Source: an uncultured Bacteroides sp. (lineage in GTDB: Bacteria; Bacteroidota; Bacteroidia; Bacteroidales; Bacteroidaceae). From it: a stretch of 5,967 nucleotides of DNA. The notes beneath the pieces are model-generated. The model searched no databases and was not told the origin of the DNA. It saw only the letters and a list, made by a program, of their open reading frames with translations. The stretch is from assembly GCA_947071285.1 (NCBI GenBank), contig CAMTFK010000268.1, forward strand, positions 1-5,967, written 5' to 3'. Positions 1-5,622 of this stretch are shown one piece after another; within the stretch, counting starts at the first letter, position 1, and every line of letters begins with the position of its first letter. The position numbers and the translations under genes are program-made.

Positions 1-2
1 TC

Positions 3-118
3 GGAGGAGGGGTGCCCAAAGGGCGGGGTGGTAGGTGAGAAAGGAGTTCCTTATTTTTATGATTAATAGGTATTTTATTGTTTCACCTACCACCTCCCCC
101 TACGGGTACTCCTCCTCC
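3..118. repeat. Large imperfect inverted repeat (36-base arms)
   Basis: The arms at 3-38 and 83-118 are reverse complements at 30 of 36 positions by my count, separated by an AT-rich 44-base loop. The outer ends (GGAGGAGG) and inner ends (GGTGGTAGGTGA) are perfectly paired; all mismatches lie in the middle. A further small hairpin (CTCCTC with GAGGAG around CCCGAGA) overlaps the right end near 112-130. The element lies downstream of the 3' end of the lipoprotein gene and may continue beyond the left edge. It could be a dispersed intergenic palindrome, a small non-autonomous mobile element, or a 3'-end mRNA structure. It encodes nothing. Confidence 0.7.
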
Positions 119-166
119 CGAGAGGAGGAGAATGAAGATACTCTTGTGCCGAAAGGAAACCTGGCC

Positions 167-181
167 GGGGCGCCTCGCCCC
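167..181 (-). terminator. GC-rich hairpin behind lipoprotein gene, weak terminator candidate
   Basis: GGGGCG and CGCCCC form a perfect 6-base stem with a 3-base loop, 35 bases past the stop codon of the minus-strand lipoprotein gene. No run of U follows directly on the minus strand, so an intrinsic terminator is only a possibility. The hairpin may instead protect the mRNA 3' end together with the larger inverted repeat beyond it. Confidence 0.35.
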
Positions 182-216
182 TAAATTATCATTTACTTGT
201 GATATAGTATTTGTCT

Positions 217-1095
217 TCAGACAATTTCTCCGTCTTCCGTGATTTTAATTTTCACCTCATTCTTTCCTTGTTCCAGTTCCACCAGATAATAATTTCCGTC
301 GGGCGTTTCAAAATATTCAGCATCGTCCACTACGTAACCATTGTATTGTGAAGCATTGATGGCTTCTGTCACCTTTGCCGGGAGTGTATACACATCCCAT
401 GATGTTGAAATCCATTCATACGTTGTGCCGAGCAATACTTCTTTGCTGCGGTTGTCATGTATAATATCAATTTCAATCACTCCATGCTCTGCTTCAATTT
501 CGATGATGCGGGCATTGGGATAGTTCTTCTGTATAAATTCTGTTGCGGTAGTCACCATTTCCGATGGTGTGTCCGGCAGTAGCGATTCATTATCGCCGTC
601 ACCATCATCATTTACGGCTTTGACGAGGATGCCATCTGCCGAATAATGCAAGTCCATATCTACATCCTGTGGAGATTCCACTTCAATGATATAGATGATT
701 TCTTTCACAGCATTACGCTCAATGCGGTCCACTTCATTGTCTCTTTTCCAGGAAGCATATTCACTGCTCTCGAAAGAAGTTTTCACGGCTTGCGGAATGG
801 CATTGTACGGCATTTCCGTTTCTGTCATGTACCAGGTGCCGTCTGCAGTGTACCAGGCTTCTGTTTTATACCCGTTGTCACTCTTGTTGTTGAACTCCGC
901 TTTGTAGTATTGTCCTTTCGAAACGGTTTTGGTTTCCCAACTCAGATTAGCTGTGTTAGAGAAGCTGCTGTCGAACGCATTGCGTATAGCTTCGGGAACT
1001 TGGGAACTTGGGAGGTCGTCATCATCGTCGTTACTGCAACTTTGCAAGCCAATCATGCCCATGGCCAACAGGGCGAAATACATTTTCAATTTCAT
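217..1095 (-). CDS. PepSY-like domain surface lipoprotein
   Basis: This 292-residue protein is a predicted lipoprotein of the PepSY-like (DUF2874) group common in Bacteroides. A short hydrophobic signal peptide (residues 4-17) ends in the lipobox LQSC, with C20 as the lipidated cysteine. The following SNDDDDD resembles the acidic lipoprotein export signal that sends Bacteroidota lipoproteins to the cell surface. Two PepSY-like units follow, at about 33-160 and 177-292. Each has an amphipathic helix beginning near a VP, IP or LP motif (VPEAIRNAF, IPQAVKTSF, LPAKVTEAI) and beta strands ending in D-G turns (ADGTWY, ADGILV, PDGNYY, EDGEIV). An acidic linker (NDDGDGDNE) separates them. The family is thought to bind or inhibit other proteins, but no enzyme function is known and I see no catalytic residues. 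The gene stands alone and diverges from the DUF418 gene. Confidence 0.88.
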   Translation of the reverse strand: MKLKMYFALLAMGMIGLQSCSNDDDDDLPSSQVPEAIRNAFDSSFSNTANLSWETKTVSKGQYYKAEFNNKSDNGYKTEAWYTADGTWYMTETEMPYNAIPQAVKTSFESSEYASWKRDNEVDRIERNAVKEIIYIIEVESPQDVDMDLHYSADGILVKAVNDDGDGDNESLLPDTPSEMVTTATEFIQKNYPNARIIEIEAEHGVIEIDIIHDNRSKEVLLGTTYEWISTSWDVYTLPAKVTEAINASQYNGYVVDDAEYFETPDGNYYLVELEQGKNEVKIKITEDGEIV

Positions 1096-1157
1096 AGCTA
1101 TTTGTCTTTTAGAGTTATTAATGTCATTGTTCTGTCAGATTATTACTGATTATGTTG

Positions 1158-1165
1158 CAAAGATG
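1158..1165 (-). promoter_or_regulatory. Possible -7 promoter element for lipoprotein gene
   Basis: Read on the minus strand this is CATCTTTG followed by CA, one base off the Bacteroides -7 consensus TAnnTTTG. It lies 62 bases before the start codon at 1095, which would leave a leader of roughly 55 bases. I found no convincing -33 TTTG at the usual 19-21 base spacing, so the call rests on the -7 element alone. Confidence 0.35.
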
Positions 1166-1220
1166 GCGGGCAATTCTGGAAGAAATTGGGAATTTGGGGG
1201 CAAAAGTGGATTATAAATTC

Positions 1221-1228
1221 TATATTTG
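1221..1228 (+). promoter_or_regulatory. Bacteroides-type -7 promoter element for DUF418 gene
   Basis: TATATTTG matches the Bacteroides primary-sigma -7 consensus TAnnTTTG at every fixed position and lies 47 bases before the ATG at 1276. The nearest upstream TTTG (1193-1196) is 24 bases away, longer than the usual 19-21, so the -33 element is weak or absent. No Shine-Dalgarno sequence precedes the ATG; the AT-rich leader is normal for this phylum. Confidence 0.5.
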
Positions 1229-1275
1229 CGATTTTAACATTAAAATGGGCTGATTGCTAATGAACTTATAATAAT

Positions 1276-2445
1276 ATGGTACAAAAATTAGGAGAACACA
1301 CGCGTATTGATGTGGCCGACGTGCTACGCGGACTAGCCGTTATGGGCATCATTGTATTACATTCTATCGAGCATTTCAATTTCTATTCATTTCCTGATAC
1401 ATCTACCCAGAGTGCCTGGCTCAACTTTTCAGACAAGGCGATATGGGACGGACTTTTCTTTATGTTCGGAGGGAAAGCTTATGCTGTTTTTGCTTTGCTG
1501 TTCGGTTTCAGTTTCTTCATTCAGGACAATAACCAGCGTATGCGTGGCAAGGATTTCCGTCTGCGTTTCTGCTGGCGGTTAGTGCTGCTATTCATTTTTG
1601 GTAATATAAATGCTGCATTCTTTACGGCCGAAGTATTGGTGCTCTACTCTTTGGTAGGTTTTATTCTGCCGCTTACCTGCCGGTTGAAGGATAAATGGTT
1701 ATTCGTTCTGGCTTGCGTGTTGCTGATACAGCCGTTGCCACTTTATTATGTGATACGCGCTTGCATAGACTCCTCTTTTGTGACGCCTTCCATTCCTACG
1801 GGTAGTTACTGGGGAGCTGCTTTCCAAGTCCAAAGCCACGGTACATTCCTCGAAACTGTGCGTGTGAATTTGTGGGAGGGGCAGATTGCCAGCCTTGCCT
1901 GGGCATGGGACCACGGACGTGTATTCCAGACTGCTGCTCTCTTCCTGCTTGGTCTGTTGATAGGACGTCGGGGACTTTTCCTGAAAGAAAACCTGAAAGT
2001 ATGGAATAAGGTGCTTTGTGGCGCCCTTATCGCTTTCTTCCCTCTGTACGGATTGGGCAATATGCTTCCGGATTTCATTACTAATAAATCCATTCTTGCC
2101 CCTCTTTCCCTTATCATCACTTCACTTTCCAAGTTCTCATTTATGCTGATACTGGTGTCGGGCGTCATCTTTGCTTTCTACCGGACGAACCTGCACGGGT
2201 GGCTGATGAAGATTACTCCTTATGGTAAGATGAGCCTCACCAACTATATCACCCAAAGCATCATCGGCTCGCTGATTTTCTATAATTGGGGGCTTGCCAT
2301 GCACTCTCAGTTGGGCATTACTGCCAGCTTCCTGGTAGGTGTGCTTCTTTTCTTCGTCCAGTTTGCTTTCTGCTGCTGGTGGATGAAGCGGCATGCTCAT
2401 GGACCGTTGGAGTATTTGTGGAAACGGGCGACTTGGTTGAAATAA
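1276..2445 (+). CDS. DUF418 (YeiB-type) multi-pass membrane protein
   Basis: This 389-residue protein belongs to the DUF418/YeiB family of inner-membrane proteins, related to membrane acyltransferases. The N-terminal signature RIDVADVLRGLAVMGI (residues 10-25) matches the conserved start of the family. The C-terminal DUF418 region is clear: GKMSLTNYITQSIIG (317-331), FYNWGL (335-340), then Q362, W368-W369 and GPLEYLWK (376-383). About nine or ten hydrophobic segments can be seen, for example at 17-31, 66-82, 97-118, 119-134, 141-160, 216-230, 245-260, 283-301 and 344-367. The length is typical and the frame intact. The substrate of the family is unknown; transport or acyl transfer is often suggested but not shown here. 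It appears to be a single-gene unit, followed by hairpins at 2462-2576. Confidence 0.9.
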   Translation: MVQKLGEHTRIDVADVLRGLAVMGIIVLHSIEHFNFYSFPDTSTQSAWLNFSDKAIWDGLFFMFGGKAYAVFALLFGFSFFIQDNNQRMRGKDFRLRFCWRLVLLFIFGNINAAFFTAEVLVLYSLVGFILPLTCRLKDKWLFVLACVLLIQPLPLYYVIRACIDSSFVTPSIPTGSYWGAAFQVQSHGTFLETVRVNLWEGQIASLAWAWDHGRVFQTAALFLLGLLIGRRGLFLKENLKVWNKVLCGALIAFFPLYGLGNMLPDFITNKSILAPLSLIITSLSKFSFMLILVSGVIFAFYRTNLHGWLMKITPYGKMSLTNYITQSIIGSLIFYNWGLAMHSQLGITASFLVGVLLFFVQFAFCCWWMKRHAHGPLEYLWKRATWLK

Positions 2446-2461
2446 AATAAGAATACCCGTT

Positions 2462-2484
2462 GGCGGAATTAGTTTATATCCGCC
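2462..2484. repeat. Small hairpin after DUF418 gene
   Basis: GGCGGA (2462-2467) pairs perfectly with TCCGCC (2479-2484) around an 11-base AT-rich loop, 17 bases after the DUF418 stop codon. No T-run follows on the plus strand, so it is not a convincing intrinsic terminator, though its place between convergent genes suits a role at an mRNA end. Confidence 0.45.
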
Positions 2485-2498
2485 GCAGAAAGGGATAA

Positions 2499-2576
2499 AG
2501 TTACGAGCTACAGGCTACAAGCTACAAGTGGCTGCGCTATGTTCCGAAAGGCACTTGTAGCCCGTAGCTCGTAACT
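2499..2576. repeat. Long near-perfect inverted repeat between convergent genes
   Basis: The arms at 2499-2521 and 2554-2576 pair at 22 of 23 positions, enclosing a 32-base loop. Inside the left side the word CTACAAG is repeated head to tail (2515-2521 and 2522-2528), so the right arm end CACTTGTAG can pair either with the outer copy or with CTACAAGTG at 2522-2530, giving two alternative hairpins. No T-run follows. It sits between the 3' ends of the DUF418 gene and the Fic remnant and may be a bidirectional 3'-end structure or one copy of a dispersed intergenic palindrome. Confidence 0.75.
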
Positions 2577-2637
2577 GATTCATAACCGCTCAGAAATGAA
2601 GTTAATGATTAAGCAGTACTATCTTAATTGTCTAAAC

Positions 2638-2883
2638 TCAATTGTGCCTGCCGGCTATTTTCCAGATACCGTTTTTATCTGCACCTATTCGGGTTAGAAC
2701 GCCGCATTCTTTAAGATCTGTAATATCTCTGCGGATAGTCCTTTCGTTTACATTAAGAGCGTTTGCAAGTTGATGGACAGTTATGTTTTTATTTTCTGCT
2801 ATTAACTCTATGATTCGATTCTCTCGACTTGTTAGTTTTACACGGACATTTTGACGGACATTTACACGGACATCTTTGTCCAC
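2638..2883 (-). CDS. Winged-helix fragment of Fic protein, possible separate small protein
   Basis: The 81-residue reading frame from GTG at 2883 carries a DeoR-like helix-turn-helix: helix-forming ENRIIELIAENK (about 21-32), the turn and recognition helix HQLANALNVNERTIRRDITDL (about 37-57), then a wing with VLTRIGADKNGIWKI. It is preceded by short repeated motifs (DVRVNVRQNVRVKL) also found before the winged helix in full-length Bacteroides Fic proteins, from memory of the family. No ribosome binding site or own promoter is visible. It is most simply the tail of the broken Fic gene; expression as a free DNA-binding domain is only a possibility. Confidence 0.35.
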   Translation of the reverse strand: MDKDVRVNVRQNVRVKLTSRENRIIELIAENKNITVHQLANALNVNERTIRRDITDLKECGVLTRIGADKNGIWKIAGRHN

Positions 2884-3210
2884 TTTGATATCATCGTCTT
2901 CTATTGATAATTAATAATTGCGAATCATTTTGATGGAAATATCACTATGATTTCTAGCGAAAACAATGGACTGCTCGTATGCTGCTTTTAAATCTAAGTT
3001 CATCAACTGCTCTGCCATAGAACGGCCTTTAGCACTGATACCTTCATCAAATAGTAGTTGATTCTCAACTTCTGTAACGGTAGACCCTTCGATGGCTGTG
3101 GAATGGGTAATAATAGAGTAGAGATAGAATTTGTCATAATCTATCTGTTTGTCTATATCTAACTCTTTAAATTGAGCCAATAAGGATAATATTTTCAGTT
3201 CTCTATTCAT
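2638..3210 (-). pseudogene. Fic family gene, catalytic core deleted
   Basis: This is the remnant of a Fic-domain protein, a family that usually attaches AMP to target proteins. The N-terminal piece starts at the ATG at 3210 (MNRELKIL) and runs about 99 residues. It contains STAIEG, matching the inhibitory-helix motif [S/T]xxxE[G/N], followed by the conserved TEVENQLLFDEG and AEQLMNLDLKAAYEQ. It stops at a TAA at 2911-2913. The C-terminal piece (2638-2910) continues in the same frame and ends in a winged helix (TSRENRIIELIAENKNITVH, then NERTIRRDITDLKECGVL). The catalytic loop HxFx(D/E)GNGR and about 150-200 residues between the two pieces are absent, so AMPylation activity should be lost. An in-frame internal deletion plus one stop codon is the simplest reading. 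The winged-helix part could still be made from the GTG at 2883. Confidence 0.8.
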
Positions 3211-3227
3211 AATTCGTAATCCGAGGC

Positions 3228-3235
3228 TAAAGTTA
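3228..3235 (-). promoter_or_regulatory. Possible -7 element before Fic remnant
   Basis: On the minus strand this reads TAACTTTA followed by GC, one base from TAnnTTTG, and lies 17 bases before the ATG at 3210. No good -33 element is seen at the expected spacing. If used, the broken gene may still be transcribed with a very short leader. Confidence 0.3.
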
Positions 3236-3383
3236 CAGAAATATCTTGTTTGGCAGATGTTTTCTGCAAAGAATTCATGAGAAAGCAAGAAAACCGTACG
3301 TTGATAGATTCTTTTCAGAGATATTTCTCCTATCTTGGTGTTGTATCCTAAAGGTAGTTCTTCTATGAAATCAGCACTTAACT

Positions 3384-3489
3384 TTGCCAACATTTTGCCA
3401 CCGCCTTGGCAAACTTTTGCCATCGCAGTGGCAAGACTTTGCCAAGCCTGTGGCAAAACTTTGCCAATGCGGTGGCAAGAAATTGGCAA
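3384..3489. repeat. Tandem array of four 22-base palindromic units
   Basis: Four hyphenated palindromes TTGCCA-N6-TGGCAA start at 3395, 3417, 3439 and 3461, a period of exactly 22 bases. The 6-base centres differ (CCGCCT, TCGCAG, AGCCTG, ATGCGG), and the 4-base spacers are ACTT, GACT and AACT. A lone TTGCCA half-site at 3384-3389 precedes the array and a lone TGGCAA at 3484-3489 follows it, each 11 bases from the neighbouring half-site. The array begins 25 bases beyond the stop codon of the VKOR fusion gene. Because 22 is not a multiple of three and the repeat has no stop, several reading frames run open through it, which should not be taken as genes. It could act as a set of 3' hairpins or as a protein-binding array. 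Confidence 0.9.
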
Positions 3490-3513
3490 TTCTGAGAGCA
3501 ATTATAGGGGCTT

Positions 3514-5049
3514 CTACGCTAATACATACTTCAGCTCCGTCAACTGATAAACACTTGGCATATAGTGCCCGTTGATGATGACTGCCGGCGTATGGCCGAT
3601 GTTATTCCGTTGGCAATACTCTTGTTGCTGCCTCCAAAGCAGTTTGGCAAGTTCGGTAATGTCATACCTTTCTATTCCCGGTATCTCCTGAGTTTCATAC
3701 CATTCTTCCAGCAAGTAAGTGGCCCTGTCCCAACCCTCGGAAAGATAGGCGGACAGGATGGTTTGCGCCACATGTACGCCCAGACGGTCGTTAGTGGCTA
3801 TGACTAAGGATATGGCTATATCAGCAGGAACTTCACGGATATGGCTGTGTACCTTGGCACATGCTTTGCAATTGGGGTTGACAACTATCATCAGGCGTTT
3901 TTGGACGTTGCTGACAGAATTGTGCAACGCTATATCCGGATGAATCATTCCCCTGACTTTGGGCTTTAATGATAACAGCTTCCCAAAAGTACCCGGATTG
4001 AGTAAACCGGATAACTGAGCCTTCAACACATGTTTCTCTTTATCAGACGAAACAAGAGCTTTGGCTTGTATCCAGCATATCAGGCAGATGGTAGCAACCG
4101 CAATCAGAGAGAAGAAAATCCGGATTGAAAACTTCCATTCAAAGTTATTCCTTATGCTATAAAGTGATATGGCGGTCATCCAGACCGTGAAAGTGGTGAG
4201 GATGCAGAACAGGCAGACCCTGTGAATAAAGAATACCTGGTATATGATGGAATATACCGTAAATGCAATTGCCACAAAACCAAAAATAGCCGCCAGACAA
4301 TGGAACTCTTCGGGACAAACGGCGGTGAAGAAAAACATGGTTGTGAAGTACATCCAGGACAATTCTCCAATACCTATTCCTGCTATTTGCGCACCTTTGG
4401 AACTGAGCACCTCATTGCAATTCACAGTTTTACCTATGTGGCAGAACCGATGTAAGAAATGCTTGTCTACCACTTCTTTATATAGGATTGCAGTGGAAAT
4501 AAGTACGCCGCAGGTCAGTGAGAAAAGATAAAGTGGCAATCCTGCCGGATAGTGCTTGCTCCAGACGGAGGAGAAGACCAGAAACAGGCAGATGATTCCG
4601 GCAATCAGGATTTTGTGTTGCCTGCATATGTAATCCATGTTCCTGAGCAGGCAGTGGGATTCATGTACCGTATCTTTCGTAGTTTCACCCAGCAGGACAG
4701 CTCCCGTCCATTGATACCTGAAGAGGCTTTTGCTCATTGCCATGTGGCTGGCTTCGGGTGTGGTGATGATGAGATGGTCCTTTTCTATCCTTTCGACAAG
4801 GCAGAACGTGGAATGGCTTGTTTCCAATTGAGTGATGAACGGGGGACGCAACTTCTCCAGATAGTTGGGTTGAAGTTGGCAAACTGCGTTCTTTACATGA
4901 AGTACGTCTAAGGCATCACTGATACCTTGCATTGTGTTGCCCAACGGATGGTTGAGCAAACGGCATACGGTAGTCCTGCTCACTTTTACGGTCAGCGACC
5001 GTAAAAAGTGATGGACTACTTCACTGGTGGCATTATCAACTCCCAGCAT
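3514..5049 (-). CDS. C39-like / VKOR / thioredoxin fusion membrane protein
   Basis: This 511-residue protein has three parts. Residues 1-120 resemble a C39-peptidase-like domain as found in peptide exporters, but the catalytic positions look lost: by eye D5-N6-A7 replace the DCG motif and T81 replaces the histidine before F82. Residues 146-328 form a VKOR membrane core with about six hydrophobic segments (146-162, 171-190, 224-243, 251-272, 278-297, 309-328). It carries the loop cysteines C203 and C211 (in CNEV, followed by S216) and the active-site pair C279-L-F-C282. Residues 366-511 form a thioredoxin-fold domain with C394-K-A-C397 and the likely cis-proline P488 in HTP. VKOR-thioredoxin fusions transfer electrons from newly made disulfides to quinone, so this is probably a periplasmic disulfide-forming enzyme. 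The start is 40 bases after the DUF3244 stop, suggesting co-transcription. The first domain may recruit a substrate peptide. Confidence 0.85.
   Translation of the reverse strand: MLGVDNATSEVVHHFLRSLTVKVSRTTVCRLLNHPLGNTMQGISDALDVLHVKNAVCQLQPNYLEKLRPPFITQLETSHSTFCLVERIEKDHLIITTPEASHMAMSKSLFRYQWTGAVLLGETTKDTVHESHCLLRNMDYICRQHKILIAGIICLFLVFSSVWSKHYPAGLPLYLFSLTCGVLISTAILYKEVVDKHFLHRFCHIGKTVNCNEVLSSKGAQIAGIGIGELSWMYFTTMFFFTAVCPEEFHCLAAIFGFVAIAFTVYSIIYQVFFIHRVCLFCILTTFTVWMTAISLYSIRNNFEWKFSIRIFFSLIAVATICLICWIQAKALVSSDKEKHVLKAQLSGLLNPGTFGKLLSLKPKVRGMIHPDIALHNSVSNVQKRLMIVVNPNCKACAKVHSHIREVPADIAISLVIATNDRLGVHVAQTILSAYLSEGWDRATYLLEEWYETQEIPGIERYDITELAKLLWRQQQEYCQRNNIGHTPAVIINGHYMPSVYQLTELKYVLA
4984..5006. 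repeat. Perfect hairpin inside the 5' part of the VKOR fusion gene
   Basis: TTTTACGGTC (4984-4993) and GACCGTAAAA (4997-5006) are perfect reverse complements around a 3-base loop, within codons 15-22 of the fusion gene. CAC and GTG flank the stem with a one-base offset, which can lengthen it with a bulge. It may be a chance result of coding for SLTVKVS, or an mRNA structure that affects early translation. Confidence 0.6.
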
Positions 5050-5089
5050 AGTCTTGATTTAAAAAGTTAAAGTTTAGGTTCGGTTCTGT

Positions 5090-5482
5090 TTAGAGTGTGA
5101 AGTATCCGCTTAACCGGACTTCTCCAGATACAATTTCCAGGTAATATTCTCCCGGGTCTTTGGCGCTTAAGTCTATAGTGACAAGCGTAGGGTTGAAATA
5201 AGTTTCGGAATAAACAGTTACCCCTGTAGAGGCATCCGTAATTGAAACACTGACAGAGGACATTTCCTTGTTGAAATCCACACAAACCACATCATTATAG
5301 ATGTAGGCTTTGGCAGGCTGGATGATGATACTCCGAGTTATCGGACCTCCTTCTACCGGGCCTGATGGGTCCAGAGGAATCTCTCTTTCGTCATCCCCAA
5401 CCATTGAAAAATGCTGGGCTTGCAAGGGTGCATTGCCCAATACTACTGCTAACACAAAAAATACAAATAATAACTTTTTCAT
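5090..5482 (-). CDS. Secreted DUF3244 domain protein
   Basis: This 130-residue protein has a classical Sec signal peptide: MKK, a hydrophobic stretch at 4-15, and a likely signal peptidase I site after LQA (A22). There is no lipobox. The mature part begins with an acidic, proline-rich stretch (about 28-47), then a compact beta-rich domain from about 50 to 130. Pattern features are RSIIIQPAKAYIYNDVVCVDF, VSVSITDASTGVTVYSE and the ending PGEYYLEIVSGEVRLSGYFTL, which match DUF3244, an immunoglobulin-like family frequent in Bacteroides. No catalytic motif is seen and the function is unknown. The mature protein has a single cysteine (C67), so it is not an obvious disulfide substrate for the downstream VKOR fusion. 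It is the first gene after the promoter at 5514-5521 and lies 40 bases before the VKOR fusion. Confidence 0.85.
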   Translation of the reverse strand: MKKLLFVFFVLAVVLGNAPLQAQHFSMVGDDEREIPLDPSGPVEGGPITRSIIIQPAKAYIYNDVVCVDFNKEMSSVSVSITDASTGVTVYSETYFNPTLVTIDLSAKDPGEYYLEIVSGEVRLSGYFTL

Positions 5483-5513
5483 AAGATATACTTTTAATTT
5501 GTTATGACGGTGG

Positions 5514-5521
5514 CAAATTTA
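5514..5521 (-). promoter_or_regulatory. Bacteroides-type -7 promoter element for DUF3244-VKOR operon
   Basis: On the minus strand this reads TAAATTTG, an exact match to the fixed bases of TAnnTTTG, 31 bases before the ATG at 5482. The nearest -33 candidate is a TTTT (5539-5542) 17 bases upstream, a weak match at short spacing. A weak core promoter with repeats next to it suggests dependence on an activator. Confidence 0.55.
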
Positions 5522-5523
5522 GA

Positions 5524-5534
5524 GAGAATTTCTC
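5524..5534. promoter_or_regulatory. Candidate operator palindrome between promoter elements
   Basis: On the minus strand this reads GAGAA-A-TTCTC, a perfect inverted repeat around one base. It lies between the -7 element and the presumed -33 region of the DUF3244 promoter, where a bound protein would control RNA polymerase. A nearly identical palindrome lies at 5605-5622. Confidence 0.4.
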
Positions 5535-5538
5535 CAAT

Positions 5539-5569
5539 AAAAGTGTATAAAAAGTGTAGAAAAGTAGTG
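5539..5569 (-). promoter_or_regulatory. Three direct repeats upstream of DUF3244 promoter
   Basis: On the minus strand the word TACACTTTT occurs twice (5539-5547 and 5550-5558), with a related CACTACTTTT at 5560-5569. Spacing is 10-11 bases, about one helical turn, so all copies face the same side of the DNA, immediately upstream of the weak promoter. This is the usual layout for an activator that binds direct repeats. The regulator encoded just upstream is the obvious candidate ligand, but this is inference. Confidence 0.45.
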
Positions 5570-5604
5570 AAAGGCCTTGTTATTGGTTGATTTTCTCTTC
5601 TTTA

Positions 5605-5622
5605 TTAGAGAAATTTCTCTAA
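5605..5622. repeat. Perfect 18-base palindrome over regulator stop codon
   Basis: TTAGAGAAATTTCTCTAA is a perfect palindrome without a loop. Its first three bases are the stop codon of the minus-strand regulator gene. It shares the core GAGAAATT(T)CTC with the site at 5524-5534. It could be a second operator; it makes a poor terminator because it is AT-rich and has no loop. Confidence 0.6.

Noticed and set aside
3..118. Invertible promoter segment flanked by inverted repeats
   Set aside because: The segment between the arms is only 44 bases, no recombinase gene is in the window, the arms are imperfect, and the only adjacent gene ends rather than begins here.
646..1149. Plus-strand reading frame of 167 codons
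   Set aside because: It lies opposite the well-supported lipoprotein gene, has no recognisable domain, and its composition follows from the other strand.
1699..2400. Three minus-strand reading frames opposite the DUF418 gene
   Set aside because: They are rich in arginine, proline and histidine with no domains, as expected from the complement of a membrane-protein gene.
3384..3489. CRISPR array
   Set aside because: Units are 22 bases with only 4-base spacers between palindromes and the varied part is 6 bases, far too short for spacers; no cas genes are present.
3335..3575. Two plus-strand reading frames and an N-terminal extension of the Fic frame through the palindrome array
   Set aside because: The 22-base repeat lacks stops and shifts frame with each unit, so several frames stay open. 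Similar peptide words (CHRLGK, AVAKLCQ, QAWQSLA) appear in different frames and strands, which marks them as translated repeat.
4552..4911. Plus-strand reading frame of 119 codons inside the VKOR fusion region
   Set aside because: It is fully covered by the minus-strand gene, which shows clear family motifs; the plus frame shows none.
5605..5622. Intrinsic terminator of the regulator gene
   Set aside because: The palindrome is AT-rich, has no loop and no following run of U, so it makes a poor terminator.
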